A stretch of DNA of 41,563 nucleotides from Nitrososphaerota archaeon (GTDB lineage Archaea > Thermoproteota > Nitrososphaeria > Nitrososphaerales > Nitrosopumilaceae), in the NCBI GenBank assembly GCA_022562615.1, contig JADFOW010000006.1, positions 1 to 41,563 of the forward strand. Direction: 5' to 3'. The position numbers and the translations under genes are program-made. Within the stretch, counting starts at the first letter, position 1; each line of letters starts with the position of its first letter. The notes below the pieces were generated by a model. It had not been told where the DNA came from, ran no database searches, and saw only the letters and a list, made by a program, of their open reading frames with translations. Positions 7,264-16,702 of the stretch are shown one piece after another.

Positions 7264-8826
7264 ATGAATTCTAGGAACCACAAGTATGCTCTATTACTTG
7301 TGGCCGTAGTAGCCATTACAGCAATAGGTGCAATGTCACAGGCATATGCACAAAGTATTGATGATGGTATGGACGGATATGTTAAAGGAACCAGTGGAAT
7401 TTACACAGGTAACCCTAACGAATGTTGGTTTGATGACGGTGAAGGTGGCATGTTGCCATGTATGGTAGATACAGGTGATATGGCATGGATGCTAACAGCA
7501 ACTACATTAGTACTCATAATGTCCCCAGGAGTCGGATTCTTTTATGGCGGTTTAGCCAGATCAAAGAATATCGTCAATGTACTCGGCATGACCTTCATGG
7601 TTATGGGATTAATGTCAGTACAATGGGTTCTATGGGGATACTCGTTAGCCTTTGGTCCCATTGACAATGATGCAAACTTATTCATGGGTAATCTTGATTA
7701 TGTAGGTTTCAATCAAGTTTCTGCCTGGGCACCATTAGGTGAACCAGGTCCATGTGGAGACACGTGGTCGGCAGCATACCAAATGAATGCCTTCAAAGAG
7801 GGAGATGTTTGTAGTCAAGGTTGGCCAGGTACAGTTCCACATCAACTATTCGCAATGTTCCAAGCTACATTCGCAATAATTACACCAGTTCTGATTATTG
7901 GTGGATTAATTGACAGAATGAAGTTTAGTGCATTGATAGTCTTCATGCTCATATGGGGAACCTTCGTTTACGACCCAATTGCACATTGGGTTTGGGGAGG
8001 TGGATACATAGGAGGAGGAAGTCTCGACCTTGATCCAGATCTATCACCGTCATACGGATTAGACTTTGCTGGTGGTACTGTAGTACACATTACTTCAGGA
8101 TTCTCTGCATTGGCATGTGCCTTAATTCTTGGCAGAAGATTAGGATATGGTAAAGTGCCAATGGAGCCACACAACATACCCTTGGTTATACTTGGGGCAT
8201 CCCTTCTATGGTTTGGATGGTTTGGCTTCAACGCAGGAAGTGAAGTAATGGTAGACGGCATTACGGTAAGCGCATGGACTGTTACAAATACCGCAACAGG
8301 TATGGCTGTAATTACTTGGATGTTAGTGTCATGGGCACATACAGGAAAACCAAGTGTTGTAGGAGCCGCATCTGGCGCAGTAGCGGGATTGGTAGCAATC
8401 ACTCCAGCTTCTGGTTGGGTTGGTCCTATGGCGTCAATAATAATCGGTATTGCAGCTGGTACACTTTGTTACGGTGCTATCGCATTCAAGAATGCACGAA
8501 AATGGGATGACGCATTAGATGTATGGGGAGTACATGGAATAGGTGGTCTTACAGGTGCAATTCTGACTGGTACATTAGCTAGTCCACACGTTTGGGATAC
8601 CGGAGACGGTATTGGCGCATGGACAGGTACTGCAGAGGGAATGGAACAGCAAGCAATCAACATTATTGCTGCGTTTATCTCAGTAGGTTATGCCTTTGGT
8701 GTTACCTTGATAATCGTGAAAGTAATGGATGCCGTTTGGCCTGGCGGAATCAGAGTCACTCCTAAAGAAGAGGAGATTGGTCTTGATTTGGCACAGCACG
8801 GAGAAAGAGCATACGTAAACGAATAG
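7264..8826 (+). CDS. amt: Ammonium transporter, Amt family
   Basis: A 520-residue membrane protein carrying ammonium, the energy and carbon-fixation substrate of these organisms, into the cell or its vicinity. It has a signal peptide (residues 1-29, ending SQAYAQ) and 11 expected membrane helices. Amt hallmarks are GVGFFYGGLARSKN, the first pore His in FAGGTVVHITSGFSALA with the preceding Asp, the second pore His in VWGVHGIGGLTG, and the C-terminal VTPKEEEIGLDLAQHGE. Extra cysteines in outside loops (NECWFDDGEGGMLPC; GPCGDTW...DVCSQGW) may form disulfides. No PII (GlnK) gene is adjacent. A TATA-like CCTTAAATG lies about 28 bases before the ATG. From memory, Nitrosopumilus maritimus also has an amt close to its ATP synthase genes, so the locus seems conserved. 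Confidence 0.97.
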   Translation: MNSRNHKYALLLVAVVAITAIGAMSQAYAQSIDDGMDGYVKGTSGIYTGNPNECWFDDGEGGMLPCMVDTGDMAWMLTATTLVLIMSPGVGFFYGGLARSKNIVNVLGMTFMVMGLMSVQWVLWGYSLAFGPIDNDANLFMGNLDYVGFNQVSAWAPLGEPGPCGDTWSAAYQMNAFKEGDVCSQGWPGTVPHQLFAMFQATFAIITPVLIIGGLIDRMKFSALIVFMLIWGTFVYDPIAHWVWGGGYIGGGSLDLDPDLSPSYGLDFAGGTVVHITSGFSALACALILGRRLGYGKVPMEPHNIPLVILGASLLWFGWFGFNAGSEVMVDGITVSAWTVTNTATGMAVITWMLVSWAHTGKPSVVGAASGAVAGLVAITPASGWVGPMASIIIGIAAGTLCYGAIAFKNARKWDDALDVWGVHGIGGLTGAILTGTLASPHVWDTGDGIGAWTGTAEGMEQQAINIIAAFISVGYAFGVTLIIVKVMDAVWPGGIRVTPKEEEIGLDLAQHGERAYVNE

Positions 8827-8836
8827 AAAACCTCAC

Positions 8837-8856
8837 TTTTCTTTTCTTTTCTTTTT
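8837..8856 (+). terminator. Pyrimidine-tract terminator after amt
   Basis: Four runs of T4-T5 separated by single C (TTTTC repeats ending TTTTT) start ten bases after the amt stop. Archaeal transcription ends at such T-rich tracts without needing a hairpin, and a strongly expressed amt would require one. Confidence 0.6.
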
Positions 8857-8897
8857 GAAACAAATGAATTTACAAGTGAACAAAATCTAAATTAATT

Positions 8898-9674
8898 ATG
8901 TTAATCACTACATCGGAATTAGAATCAAAACTTGAACAATCAACATTGTTAGTAATCGACACTCGTTCATTTAATGAATATTCAGAGGGACATGTTCCAG
9001 GATCTGTCAATTTAGATCTCTTTGCATTTCATTGGGTAGATACAACAAAACAAGGAATAGAAAATTTTAACAAACAAATGGAGATGATTTTTTCGTTTGT
9101 AGGGATAGACTCTGAAAAGAAAGTTGTTTTTTATGATAATGTCTCAGGTATGTTAGCTGCAAGAGGTGTTTGGATGCTAGAATATTTTTCACATCCAGAT
9201 GTACATATGTTAGATGGCGGCATGAAAAAATGGAAAAAAGAAAACCGACCAATCGAGACAAAACAGAATGCATCTCAACCATCAAAATTTTCTGGAAAAA
9301 TTAATCCTGAAATTATTTCCAATTATGAATTTATTTTAAACAATATTGATACGCTAAAGATTATTGATGCAAGATCTGATGAGGAATATAATGGAACTAT
9401 TGTAAGGGCAGCACAAGTAGGACATATTCCAAAATCTATCAATATTGATTGGAATCTAAATATCAATGGTGAGGGAACTTTCAAATCGGATGATGAACTA
9501 TCCAAACTTTATCAAATACCCAAAGATTCTGCGATTGTGACTTATTGTCAAGGAGCCTATCGTGCTGCCAACACGTTTCTTGCATTAAAGAAACTTGGTT
9601 TTAAGAATGTCCGTGTATATCTAGGCTCTTGGGGAGAGTGGGGAAATAAACTAGATTTACCTGTGGAAAAATAA
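8898..9674 (+). CDS. sseA: Thiosulfate/3-mercaptopyruvate sulfurtransferase (two rhodanese domains)
   Basis: The 258-residue protein has two tandem rhodanese domains. The first (residues about 5-120) contains VIDTRSFNEYSEGHVPGSVN, but its active-site position reads YDNVSGMLAARG with no Cys, so it is the inactive domain. The second (about 140-255) has IDARSDEEYNG and the catalytic loop TYCQGAYRAA with the sulfur-carrying Cys. Such enzymes transfer sulfane sulfur from thiosulfate or 3-mercaptopyruvate to thiol acceptors or cyanide; the exact donor cannot be told from this loop with certainty. It has its own AT-rich upstream region after the amt terminator and is soluble. Confidence 0.9.
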   Translation: MLITTSELESKLEQSTLLVIDTRSFNEYSEGHVPGSVNLDLFAFHWVDTTKQGIENFNKQMEMIFSFVGIDSEKKVVFYDNVSGMLAARGVWMLEYFSHPDVHMLDGGMKKWKKENRPIETKQNASQPSKFSGKINPEIISNYEFILNNIDTLKIIDARSDEEYNGTIVRAAQVGHIPKSINIDWNLNINGEGTFKSDDELSKLYQIPKDSAIVTYCQGAYRAANTFLALKKLGFKNVRVYLGSWGEWGNKLDLPVEK

Positions 9675-9732
9675 TTCATCTCAACCCTAAATAGATTTGA
9701 GCTTTTTGATATTATGAAACAAATTAAAAAAA

Positions 9733-9819
9733 CTATGAACTGACTATCATTAATCCAAAAATTGCAAATCCAAGAATAACGAGTGCAGGAATTAAAGTTA
9801 TTATGAACTCTTTTGACAT
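9733..9819 (-). CDS. 28-residue single-pass membrane peptide
   Basis: A very short ORF, below the track cut-off. MSKEFIITLIPALVILGFAI is followed by FGLMIVSS and a TAG stop: one hydrophobic helix with a short charged head. A TATA-like AGTATAAATTAG lies just upstream on the minus strand, with a second TGTATAAAAGG further up, so it has its own promoter rather than depending on subunit I. It lies downstream of ATP synthase subunit I on the same strand. Codon pattern and promoter favour a true gene, but no family is recognised. Confidence 0.5.
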   Translation of the reverse strand: MSKEFIITLIPALVILGFAIFGLMIVSS

Positions 9820-9895
9820 GAATTTTCTAATTTATACTTGGTAATAATCGTTAATATTTCCTTTTATACAAAATTTTATTTTATCTTCAAAAATT

Positions 9896-12076
9896 CTACT
9901 CTTTCTTATTCTTCCAAGAATAAGAATTGTAAACGATCTCTGGAACTAATTGTTTGAAGGGTTGAGAACCACCATCATACCATTTTGTAAAGAACTCATA
10001 GAGGTGAAGCCTAAGAGACTGTATGTAAACAATCAGGCCTTCAATCATCATTATCCCTATCTGTCCTCCTATGATAAGTATAAGAGCAGTTGGTGAACCA
10101 AGTCCTCCCAAGTTTTCAAAGGCCTGGTTTACTGTAAGCAAAAGAGCTGCATGTACTAGAAGCATAATTCCTAATCGTGCATAACTGATTGAATGCGCTA
10201 GACATTCAATGGTTTTCCCAAGTAAAACCTCCATTATAACACTTACCATGTCACCACCATCCTCTGGATGTTTTTTGTTATGTTTTATTCCACCAATCAT
10301 CATCATTACAACACATGCAAGTATGATAATAATTGAAACTCTAACAACTATCCATACAACTGCCCATTCTCCAACAAGTATCGAGACCCAAGGAACAGGT
10401 TCTGTGTGAATCCTGGAATACATATTCATTACATCATATCCAGAACCTATTGCTCCCATCATTACGCCAAAAACTCCCAACCACATGATCATATTAGGAA
10501 TAGCTTCAAAGATCAGTGCATCTTTATCTTTCCTTTTTGCATAGTTGCGAATACGTAAAAGAAAAGCCCATCCTAGATGAATAACTCCTAAGAATAATGA
10601 CACTTTGAGAATCATGATTACTTGATCAAATGTTAATTCTGCTACACTTATTGCACCTATCAACCACGAAATTGAATGAAGTGGCCCACCTTCATGTAGC
10701 AAAGCTTCCATACCTGCCAAGTGTTCTATATGAAATCCAAACGCTTCTCCCTGAAAAATTCCTGCAACTGCACCAGCACCGCCAGACATTGCTAGTAACA
10801 TTCCCCATCTTGATAGAGTGCCCTGACCTTTGAATTTGAACAATAGGCCTAAACACATTAACAATAATCCATGACCTAAATCTGCAAACATTAATCCATA
10901 AAATATAGGCCACATGAGTGCGATCATCCATGTGGGATCAAACTCTCCTCGTTTGGGAATTCCTTGGCTATTAGTAATTACTTCATATGTTCTAACCCAT
11001 TTGGGATTATCTAAATAAACAGGAAGATTTGAAAGTGTCTCTTCCTCTTTAATTTCTTCAGTTATTGACATCCACTGACTTGTTACTTGTTTGAATTTTT
11101 TTTCCATTTTCTTTGGAATATATCCTTGTATAACTGCAAAATTTTTAGTACCTCCCGGTTTACGTAATGTTTCAAGAACTTCTTTCGCTACAAACGCATT
11201 TTCATGCAATGTTAGAATTTCACCACGAATTTTTTTTGTGGTAGAGACTAATTTTTTTGAAATAGATTTTTGTTTTCCTGTTAGCTCCTTTATCTTTTCT
11301 TCTGCCAAAGAATATGCTTCACTTGGAATCTGAGGAAAATCTTTAGGTATACTAAAAGGATTAGAATTAAGGGCTCGCATAACTTTAAGAATTTTTTCAG
11401 AGTCATCAATATCAGAAATTATTATAATCGCTGATTTTTCTTTAGATTTTAAATCATATTTGAAAATTGGGATGCCTTCTAACAATCGTTCAATTTCACC
11501 ATAATCAGAGGAATTAATGACAAATAGATTTGCATAAAAATAATTCAAAGACCCAAACCCACTTAAATCAATTTTCAGATTGTTTACAACCTGTAATGTT
11601 TCTTTTAATGATTTGAATTCTTCTAAAGAGTGACTGATCTCTGAATTTTCTTCTAACAATTTAGCTGCTTTGGTGATATTATCTGGAATGTTCTCCAGAT
11701 CTGCAACCATATCTTCAATCTCATCAATTTCATAATTTTTCTTTTTAATTACAGTCCCTTTGAAAAGAATCTCCATGATGCCAACTCGTAGAGGAATATT
11801 CAATCCCTTGATCACCTCTTCAATAAATTGATGTGTTTTTTGTGCACGTAAAAGAAGATCATCAATTTCAGGAGTAACTGTTTCATTTTCCATCTCCATT
11901 TTATGAAACCATTCAAACTCAGTTAGACGTGAAATTGCTTTTGGAGAATCAGTTCTTGGAAGTATAACACTGCCCATTAAAAGTTCTGCAACAGCCACAC
12001 TTCCAACGGCGACTGTTACATTATAATATCTTTCTAAGTCAAAATGAAAAATATGAATTTTTTTGAATTTTTCCAT
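9896..12076 (-). CDS. atpI: A/V-type ATP synthase subunit I (stator a subunit)
   Basis: Subunit I forms the half-channels that pass ions to the c-ring. The N-terminal half (about 1-370) is soluble and helical; the C-terminal half has seven or eight membrane helices, starting near WMIALMWPIFYGLMFADLGHG. The essential arginine is visible near the end in QSLRLHLYEFFTKWYDGG, the usual family signature. The track start (12127) would overlap the divergent subunit E start; an ATG at 12076 (MEKFKKIHIFHF) matches family N-termini and lies about 27 bases from a TATA-like TTCATAATAG, so I prefer it. In most archaea this gene leads the operon in the same direction as the others; here it is divergent. Confidence 0.93.
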   Translation of the reverse strand: MEKFKKIHIFHFDLERYYNVTVAVGSVAVAELLMGSVILPRTDSPKAISRLTEFEWFHKMEMENETVTPEIDDLLLRAQKTHQFIEEVIKGLNIPLRVGIMEILFKGTVIKKKNYEIDEIEDMVADLENIPDNITKAAKLLEENSEISHSLEEFKSLKETLQVVNNLKIDLSGFGSLNYFYANLFVINSSDYGEIERLLEGIPIFKYDLKSKEKSAIIIISDIDDSEKILKVMRALNSNPFSIPKDFPQIPSEAYSLAEEKIKELTGKQKSISKKLVSTTKKIRGEILTLHENAFVAKEVLETLRKPGGTKNFAVIQGYIPKKMEKKFKQVTSQWMSITEEIKEEETLSNLPVYLDNPKWVRTYEVITNSQGIPKRGEFDPTWMIALMWPIFYGLMFADLGHGLLLMCLGLLFKFKGQGTLSRWGMLLAMSGGAGAVAGIFQGEAFGFHIEHLAGMEALLHEGGPLHSISWLIGAISVAELTFDQVIMILKVSLFLGVIHLGWAFLLRIRNYAKRKDKDALIFEAIPNMIMWLGVFGVMMGAIGSGYDVMNMYSRIHTEPVPWVSILVGEWAVVWIVVRVSIIIILACVVMMMIGGIKHNKKHPEDGGDMVSVIMEVLLGKTIECLAHSISYARLGIMLLVHAALLLTVNQAFENLGGLGSPTALILIIGGQIGIMMIEGLIVYIQSLRLHLYEFFTKWYDGGSQPFKQLVPEIVYNSYSWKNKKE

Positions 12077-12087
12077 TTTCTCCCAAA

Positions 12088-12107
12088 CATTAAAATCTAT
12101 TATGAAA
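12088..12107. promoter_or_regulatory. Interleaved divergent promoters of ATP synthase subunits I and E
   Basis: Only about 41 bases separate the preferred starts of the two operons. On the plus strand CATTAAAATC is centred about 26 bases before the subunit E start. On the minus strand TTCATAATAG is centred about 27 bases before the subunit I ATG. The two boxes overlap, so the two directions probably compete or are set together. Confidence 0.5.
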
Positions 12108-12117
12108 TGAGCAACTC

Positions 12118-12720
12118 GTGTTGACATCTAATTCCTCATTAGAACAAGCTATTGACAAAATTCTTGAAAAAACAGAGAAAGAAATTCTATCAGATCTTAA
12201 AAATTCAGGTTTAGACTCTAAACAAACACTAGATGATTCTCTTACTAAACTTGAACAGGAATATGATAAAATTATCTCTGATGGCAACAAAGAAGCCGAT
12301 AAAATTGAAAAACAAATTATTGGAAGTTCCGAACTAGGGACCAGAAACAAACAACTAACAACTGTAGAAGAATCAATCGATAAAGTATTTACAAAAGCAC
12401 TAGATGAAATTGCAAATGCTGATCGCAGTGGCGATTATTTAGATTTAATTAAATCCCTCTTTGATGAATCAACTAAAATCTTAGGTACAACAGAAATTGT
12501 TGTTTATACGAACTCTAAAGATAAAGATATAGTTCAATCATTGCTATCTAAATATCCTGGAGCTGAACTTTCATCGGAAACAATTGATTGCCTTGGGGGC
12601 GTTAAAATAAATTCTAAGGATGGTACAATGGCATTTGACAATACAGTTGATGCTAAAGTTGAAAGATTGAAGCCTTTAATTAGGAAAGAAATTTCAACCA
12701 AATTCGGAGTAGGTAATTAG
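12118..12720 (+). CDS. atpE: A/V-type ATP synthase subunit E (peripheral stalk)
   Basis: A 200-residue protein with the subunit E plan: a long N-terminal helix (residues about 5-70, strongly charged, coiled-coil like) and a C-terminal alpha/beta domain with [20 protein letters not shown], the usual conserved glycine pair. Subunit E forms the outer stalk that holds the catalytic head still, normally paired with subunit H (G). The start is GTG 12118 or TTG 12121; the promoter spacing allows either. It is the first gene of the E-A-B-D operon and is followed by subunit A after one base. Confidence 0.9.
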   Translation: MLTSNSSLEQAIDKILEKTEKEILSDLKNSGLDSKQTLDDSLTKLEQEYDKIISDGNKEADKIEKQIIGSSELGTRNKQLTTVEESIDKVFTKALDEIANADRSGDYLDLIKSLFDESTKILGTTEIVVYTNSKDKDIVQSLLSKYPGAELSSETIDCLGGVKINSKDGTMAFDNTVDAKVERLKPLIRKEISTKFGVGN

Positions 12721-12721
12721 C

Positions 12722-14500
12722 ATGGGAGCTCAGGGTAGAATTGTTTGGGTAAGCGGTCCGGCTGTTAGAGCCGATGGAATGTCTGATGCAAAAATGTACG
12801 AGACTGTAACTGTTGGAGATGCTAAACTTGTTGGTGAAGTTATTCGACTTACAGGGGATGTCGCATTTATTCAAGTCTATGAATCAACAAGTGGATTAAA
12901 ACCAGGTGAGCCTGTAATTGGTACTGGAGCCCCACTTAGTGTTTTTCTAGGTCCAGGAATTATAGGACAAATTTATGATGGAATTCAAAGACCTCTAAGA
13001 GAATTATCAAAAATTTCAGGTTCCTATATTGGAAGAGGTATTACAACAACCCCGGTAGACATGACTAAACATTATCACTTTTTACCAACAGTAAGCATCG
13101 GTGATGAAGTTTCTGGTGGAAGTATACTTGGTACTGTCAAGGAAACAGACCTAATTGAGCATTCCATTATGGTTCCACCTGACCACAAGGGAGGAAAGAT
13201 TACAAATATTGTAAGTGAAGGAGATTATGATTTAGAAACTGAAATAGCAACCACTGAGAAAGATGGCCAAACCACTTCTCTTAAGATGTATCACAAATGG
13301 CCTGTTAGAAAACCACGACCAATCTTAAAACGACATGATCCTACAGTTCCACTTATAACCGGACAACGAGTAATTGATACATTTTTTCCAATTGCAAAAG
13401 GGGGTACAGGTTCTATCCCAGGTGCCTTTGGAACAGGAAAAACCGTAACCCTACACCAAATTGCAAAATGGGCAGATTCCCAAGTTGTTGTTTACATCGG
13501 ATGTGGCGAAAGAGGAAATGAAATGACAGAAGTACTTGTCGATTTCCCCAAACTCAAAGATCCAAGAACTGGAAAACCACTTATGGATAGAACAGTTTTG
13601 GTTGCAAACACAAGTAACATGCCAGTGGCAGCAAGAGAAGCAAGTATCTATACTGGTGTAACAATTGCTGAATATTATAGAGATATGGGTTATGACGTTG
13701 TACTGGTAGCAGACTCAACTAGTAGATGGGCCGAAGCCCTCAGAGAGATGAGTGGACGTTTAGAGGAGATGCCTGCAGAGGAAGGTTACCCATCATATCT
13801 TGCATCAAGGTTAGCAGAATTTTATGAAAGAGCGGGTCGTGTTAGGGCCTTAGGAAGTCCAGATCGTGATGGTTCAGTTACCATAATTGGAGCAGTATCA
13901 CCATCAGGGGGTGACTTTACCGAACCAGTAACAACTCATACAATGAGATTTATCAAAACTTTCTGGGCTTTGGATGCAAAACTTGCATACTCTAGACACT
14001 ATCCATCAATTAACTGGATGAATAGTTATTCTGGTTACTTGGCAGACATTTCAAAATGGTGGGGAGAAAACATTAGTGATGACTGGCTTAGTCTTAGAGG
14101 TGAGGCCTATGCTGTTTTACAAAGAGAAGATACCCTAAAAGAGATTGTCAGACTCTTAGGTCCTGAAGCGTTACCTGATGAAGAAAAAATAATTCTTGAA
14201 GTTGCTAGGATGATAAAGATTGGTTTGTTACAACAAAACTCTTTTGATGAAGTTGATACTTACTGTAGCCCAGAAAAACAATTTAAATTACTAAAACTAC
14301 TTGTTGACTTTTACAATAGAGGACAACAAGCTCTTAAAGAAGGAGCAGCATTAGCTGATATTCGAGCAATGCCCATTGTTGGTTCAATACTAAAAGCAAG
14401 AATGGATATCAAAGATGATCAGATAGCAAAACTTGATCAGTTAGATCTTGATATGCTAGAACAATTCAAAAGCATTACAGGAGTGAAAATTCAAAATTGA
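12722..14500 (+). CDS. atpA: A/V-type ATP synthase catalytic subunit A
   Basis: The 592-residue length is normal for subunit A. The P-loop lies at about residues 237-244 (GAFGTGKT), Walker B at [16 protein letters not shown], and the catalytic Glu in CGERGNEM. The family-specific non-homologous region (about 115-190, including [20 protein letters not shown]) separates it from subunit B and F-type beta. Most archaeal A subunits have GPFGSGKT; the Ala and Thr here are closer to the V-ATPase form GAFGCGKT. The product makes or uses ATP in three sites at the A/B interfaces. Its stop overlaps the subunit B start by four bases (TTGA). Confidence 0.97.
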   Translation: MGAQGRIVWVSGPAVRADGMSDAKMYETVTVGDAKLVGEVIRLTGDVAFIQVYESTSGLKPGEPVIGTGAPLSVFLGPGIIGQIYDGIQRPLRELSKISGSYIGRGITTTPVDMTKHYHFLPTVSIGDEVSGGSILGTVKETDLIEHSIMVPPDHKGGKITNIVSEGDYDLETEIATTEKDGQTTSLKMYHKWPVRKPRPILKRHDPTVPLITGQRVIDTFFPIAKGGTGSIPGAFGTGKTVTLHQIAKWADSQVVVYIGCGERGNEMTEVLVDFPKLKDPRTGKPLMDRTVLVANTSNMPVAAREASIYTGVTIAEYYRDMGYDVVLVADSTSRWAEALREMSGRLEEMPAEEGYPSYLASRLAEFYERAGRVRALGSPDRDGSVTIIGAVSPSGGDFTEPVTTHTMRFIKTFWALDAKLAYSRHYPSINWMNSYSGYLADISKWWGENISDDWLSLRGEAYAVLQREDTLKEIVRLLGPEALPDEEKIILEVARMIKIGLLQQNSFDEVDTYCSPEKQFKLLKLLVDFYNRGQQALKEGAALADIRAMPIVGSILKARMDIKDDQIAKLDQLDLDMLEQFKSITGVKIQN

Positions 14501-15882
14501 GTGCCGAGGGTGGAGTTCAATACAGCAAGATTGCAGAAATCAAAGGTCCACTAGTAGTGGTTGATGATGTTTCAAGTGCAGCATTTGATGAACTTGTAGA
14601 AATTGAAACAAATGAGGGCGAGAGAAGATTAGGCAAAGTTCTTGAAGTTGGAAATGGTAAGGCAATTGTACAGGTATTTGAGGGAACAACTGGATTATCC
14701 ATCTCAGGTACTAAAGCAAAATTTGTTGGTAAAGTCATGGAGATGCCTGTATCAAAAGAGGTACTCGGAAGAGTCTTTGATGGTTTAGGTAGACCAAGAG
14801 ATGGGTTACCTGATCCAATTGCTGATAAATTTATTGATATTAATGGTCAACCAATGAATCCTGAACAGAGAGAATATCCAAAGGACTTCATTCAAACTGG
14901 TATTTCAGTAATTGATGGAACCATGACCTTGGTTAGAGGACAAAAACTTCCAATATTTTCAGGGTCTGGTATGTCTCACAACCTTCTTGCAGCACAAATT
15001 GCCAGACAAGCAACCGTAGTTGGGACAAAAGATGATTTTGCTGTAGTATTTGCAGCAATCGGTGTGCAATACAGCGAGGCAGAATATTTCAGAAGGAGTC
15101 TTGAAGAATCTGGTGCACTAAAACGAAGTGTTCTTTTCCTAAATACAGCAGATGATCCGGCAATTGAAAGAATCATTACTCCACGTGTTGCACTAACAGT
15201 TGCCGAGTATTTGGCATTTGACCTTGGAATGCATGTTCTAGTTATACTAACCGATATGACAAACTATGCTGAGGCATTAAGAGAAATTAGTGCAGCGCGA
15301 GAAGAAGTGCCAGGAAGAAAAGGTTATCCAGGTTATCTTTACACTGACTTGTCAACAATTTATGAAAGAGCAGGAAAACTAAAGGGCAAAAAAGGAAGCG
15401 TTACACAGGTTCCAATTTTATCAATGCCTTCAGATGACATTACTCACCCAATTCCAGACCTTACAGGATACATTACAGAAGGTCAAATTGTTCTTGGTAG
15501 AGATTTGTTCAGACAAGGAGTTTATCCGCCTGTAAACATCTTGATGAGTCTTAGCCGACTGATGAAAGACGGAATTGGCAAGGGAAGTACAAGAGAAGAT
15601 CATGCTGAAGTTTCTAATCAGATTTATGATGCATATTCTAGAGCACAAGAAGTAAGGGCTCTTGCAGGAATTGTAGGTAAAGCAGGATTAACTGAGATTG
15701 ATTTGAGATACATGGACGTTGGAGATGCCTTTGAAAAAGATTTTCTAACTCAGGCAACTGATGAAAGTAGGACAATTGAAGAAACTCTTGGTATTATGTG
15801 GAAAATTGTTTCTCTACTTCCAAAGAACGAGATTACCAAAATCAAAGACAAGTACATAGACCAATATTATACAGGAAAGTAG
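14497..15882 (+). CDS. atpB: A/V-type ATP synthase regulatory subunit B
   Basis: The 461-residue subunit B alternates with A in the catalytic head. It lacks a P-loop; the equivalent segment is [21 protein letters not shown], as expected for this non-catalytic subunit. Other signatures are [29 protein letters not shown] and [16 protein letters not shown]. The start is TTG at 14497 inside the end of atpA, so the two are translationally coupled. It is followed four bases later by subunit D. Confidence 0.97.
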   Translation: MSAEGGVQYSKIAEIKGPLVVVDDVSSAAFDELVEIETNEGERRLGKVLEVGNGKAIVQVFEGTTGLSISGTKAKFVGKVMEMPVSKEVLGRVFDGLGRPRDGLPDPIADKFIDINGQPMNPEQREYPKDFIQTGISVIDGTMTLVRGQKLPIFSGSGMSHNLLAAQIARQATVVGTKDDFAVVFAAIGVQYSEAEYFRRSLEESGALKRSVLFLNTADDPAIERIITPRVALTVAEYLAFDLGMHVLVILTDMTNYAEALREISAAREEVPGRKGYPGYLYTDLSTIYERAGKLKGKKGSVTQVPILSMPSDDITHPIPDLTGYITEGQIVLGRDLFRQGVYPPVNILMSLSRLMKDGIGKGSTREDHAEVSNQIYDAYSRAQEVRALAGIVGKAGLTEIDLRYMDVGDAFEKDFLTQATDESRTIEETLGIMWKIVSLLPKNEITKIKDKYIDQYYTGK

Positions 15883-15886
15883 TAAA

Positions 15887-16519
15887 ATGTCGTTTGGACA
15901 GAATGTAGCTGCAACAAAAATTGAACTACTAAGATTCAAAAAATCTAGTCAAGTCGCAACAATGGTACAGAAAATCCTGGATGATAAGCGCAAGGTTCTC
16001 TTAAAAAACATTGAAGAAATGATTACGGAAGCCTCAAAGGCAAGAGGAGGAATTTGGGATCCATTACAAGATATTTACAAATCTGTTAATGAGGCATATC
16101 TTTCATTAGGAACCGGAACAGTTGATTCTGTTGCTGAATCTACACCACCAGTAATGGAAGTTGAAATCAAGGTAAGAAGAGTTGTAGATGTAAAAATTCC
16201 TGCACTTACTGTAACTGAAAAAGATACAAAATCAATGCCTTATGGATTTGCAGATACAAACTCCTCAATAGATAGAGCCGCAAAACAGATCAAAGTATTA
16301 CTTCCAAAAATCTGTAAAGCAGCAGAATATGAAAATTCCATATTCAGTCTGGCAAAAGCACTAGAAAAAACCCAAAAGTTACTAAACGCATTAGAAAATA
16401 TTATTATTCCACAGTATAAGAACAATATTCGATTTATTCTGGCTGCTCTAGAAGAAAGGGAAAGAGAAGATTTCGCAAAGTTAAAAAAAGTAAAAGCCAA
16501 GATGGAAAGAAGGAAATAA
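15887..16519 (+). CDS. atpD: A/V-type ATP synthase subunit D (central rotor shaft)
   Basis: A 210-residue, almost wholly helical protein. The N-terminal LLRFKKSSQVATMVQKILDDK segment and the C-terminal long helix (NALENIIIPQYKNNIRFILAAL, shortened here) are typical of subunit D, whose two long helices form the shaft inside the A3B3 head, equivalent to gamma of F-type enzymes. Its stop shares one base with the start of the 43-residue gene that follows (TAATG). Subunit F, its usual partner, is not encoded in this window. Confidence 0.92.
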   Translation: MSFGQNVAATKIELLRFKKSSQVATMVQKILDDKRKVLLKNIEEMITEASKARGGIWDPLQDIYKSVNEAYLSLGTGTVDSVAESTPPVMEVEIKVRRVVDVKIPALTVTEKDTKSMPYGFADTNSSIDRAAKQIKVLLPKICKAAEYENSIFSLAKALEKTQKLLNALENIIIPQYKNNIRFILAALEEREREDFAKLKKVKAKMERRK

Positions 16520-16650
16520 TGGCAAAAGAAGAAATCAAAAAATTACTTGAAAATTCAAAGAAGGAATTAGACAAAGATTATGATAATTTTGTAAAAACTA
16601 TTCAAGATGATCTTCAATCATTTAAAAAAAAGACACTTGATAAAATTTGA
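16519..16650 (+). CDS. 43-residue coiled-coil peptide in the ATP synthase operon
   Basis: Below the track cut-off. The ATG shares a base with the subunit D stop, and the frame runs to a TGA 52 bases before subunit K. The product, starting MAKEEIKKLLENSKKELDKD and ending LQSFKKKTLDKI, is one long charged amphipathic helix. Its position and composition suggest a minimal partner for subunit E in the peripheral stalk, a role taken by subunit H (G) of about 100 residues in other archaea. That is an inference: sequence this short cannot prove homology. Tight coupling to atpD argues strongly that it is translated. Confidence 0.65.
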   Translation: MAKEEIKKLLENSKKELDKDYDNFVKTIQDDLQSFKKKTLDKI

Positions 16651-16669
16651 TCCAAAAAATTCGCGATGA

Positions 16670-16678
16670 TTTAAATAT
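16670..16678 (+). promoter_or_regulatory. TATA box in front of subunit K
   Basis: TTTAAATAT is centred about 28 bases before the subunit K ATG, between the operon and K. It would give the c-ring subunit, needed in about ten copies per enzyme, its own leaderless transcript in addition to any read-through. Confidence 0.6.
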
Positions 16679-16702
16679 GGAACCTAAGAGGCTTAATCGG
16701 AT

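Noticed and set aside
7968-8402. 144-residue minus-strand ORF inside amt
   Set aside because: Antisense shadow: the plus strand has an unmistakable Amt protein, and the minus product is Pro/Thr/Ala-rich without a fold or family pattern.
12077-12127. N-terminal extension of subunit I in the ORF track
   Set aside because: It would overlap the divergent subunit E start and cover both promoters; the ATG at 12076 fits the family start and promoter spacing.
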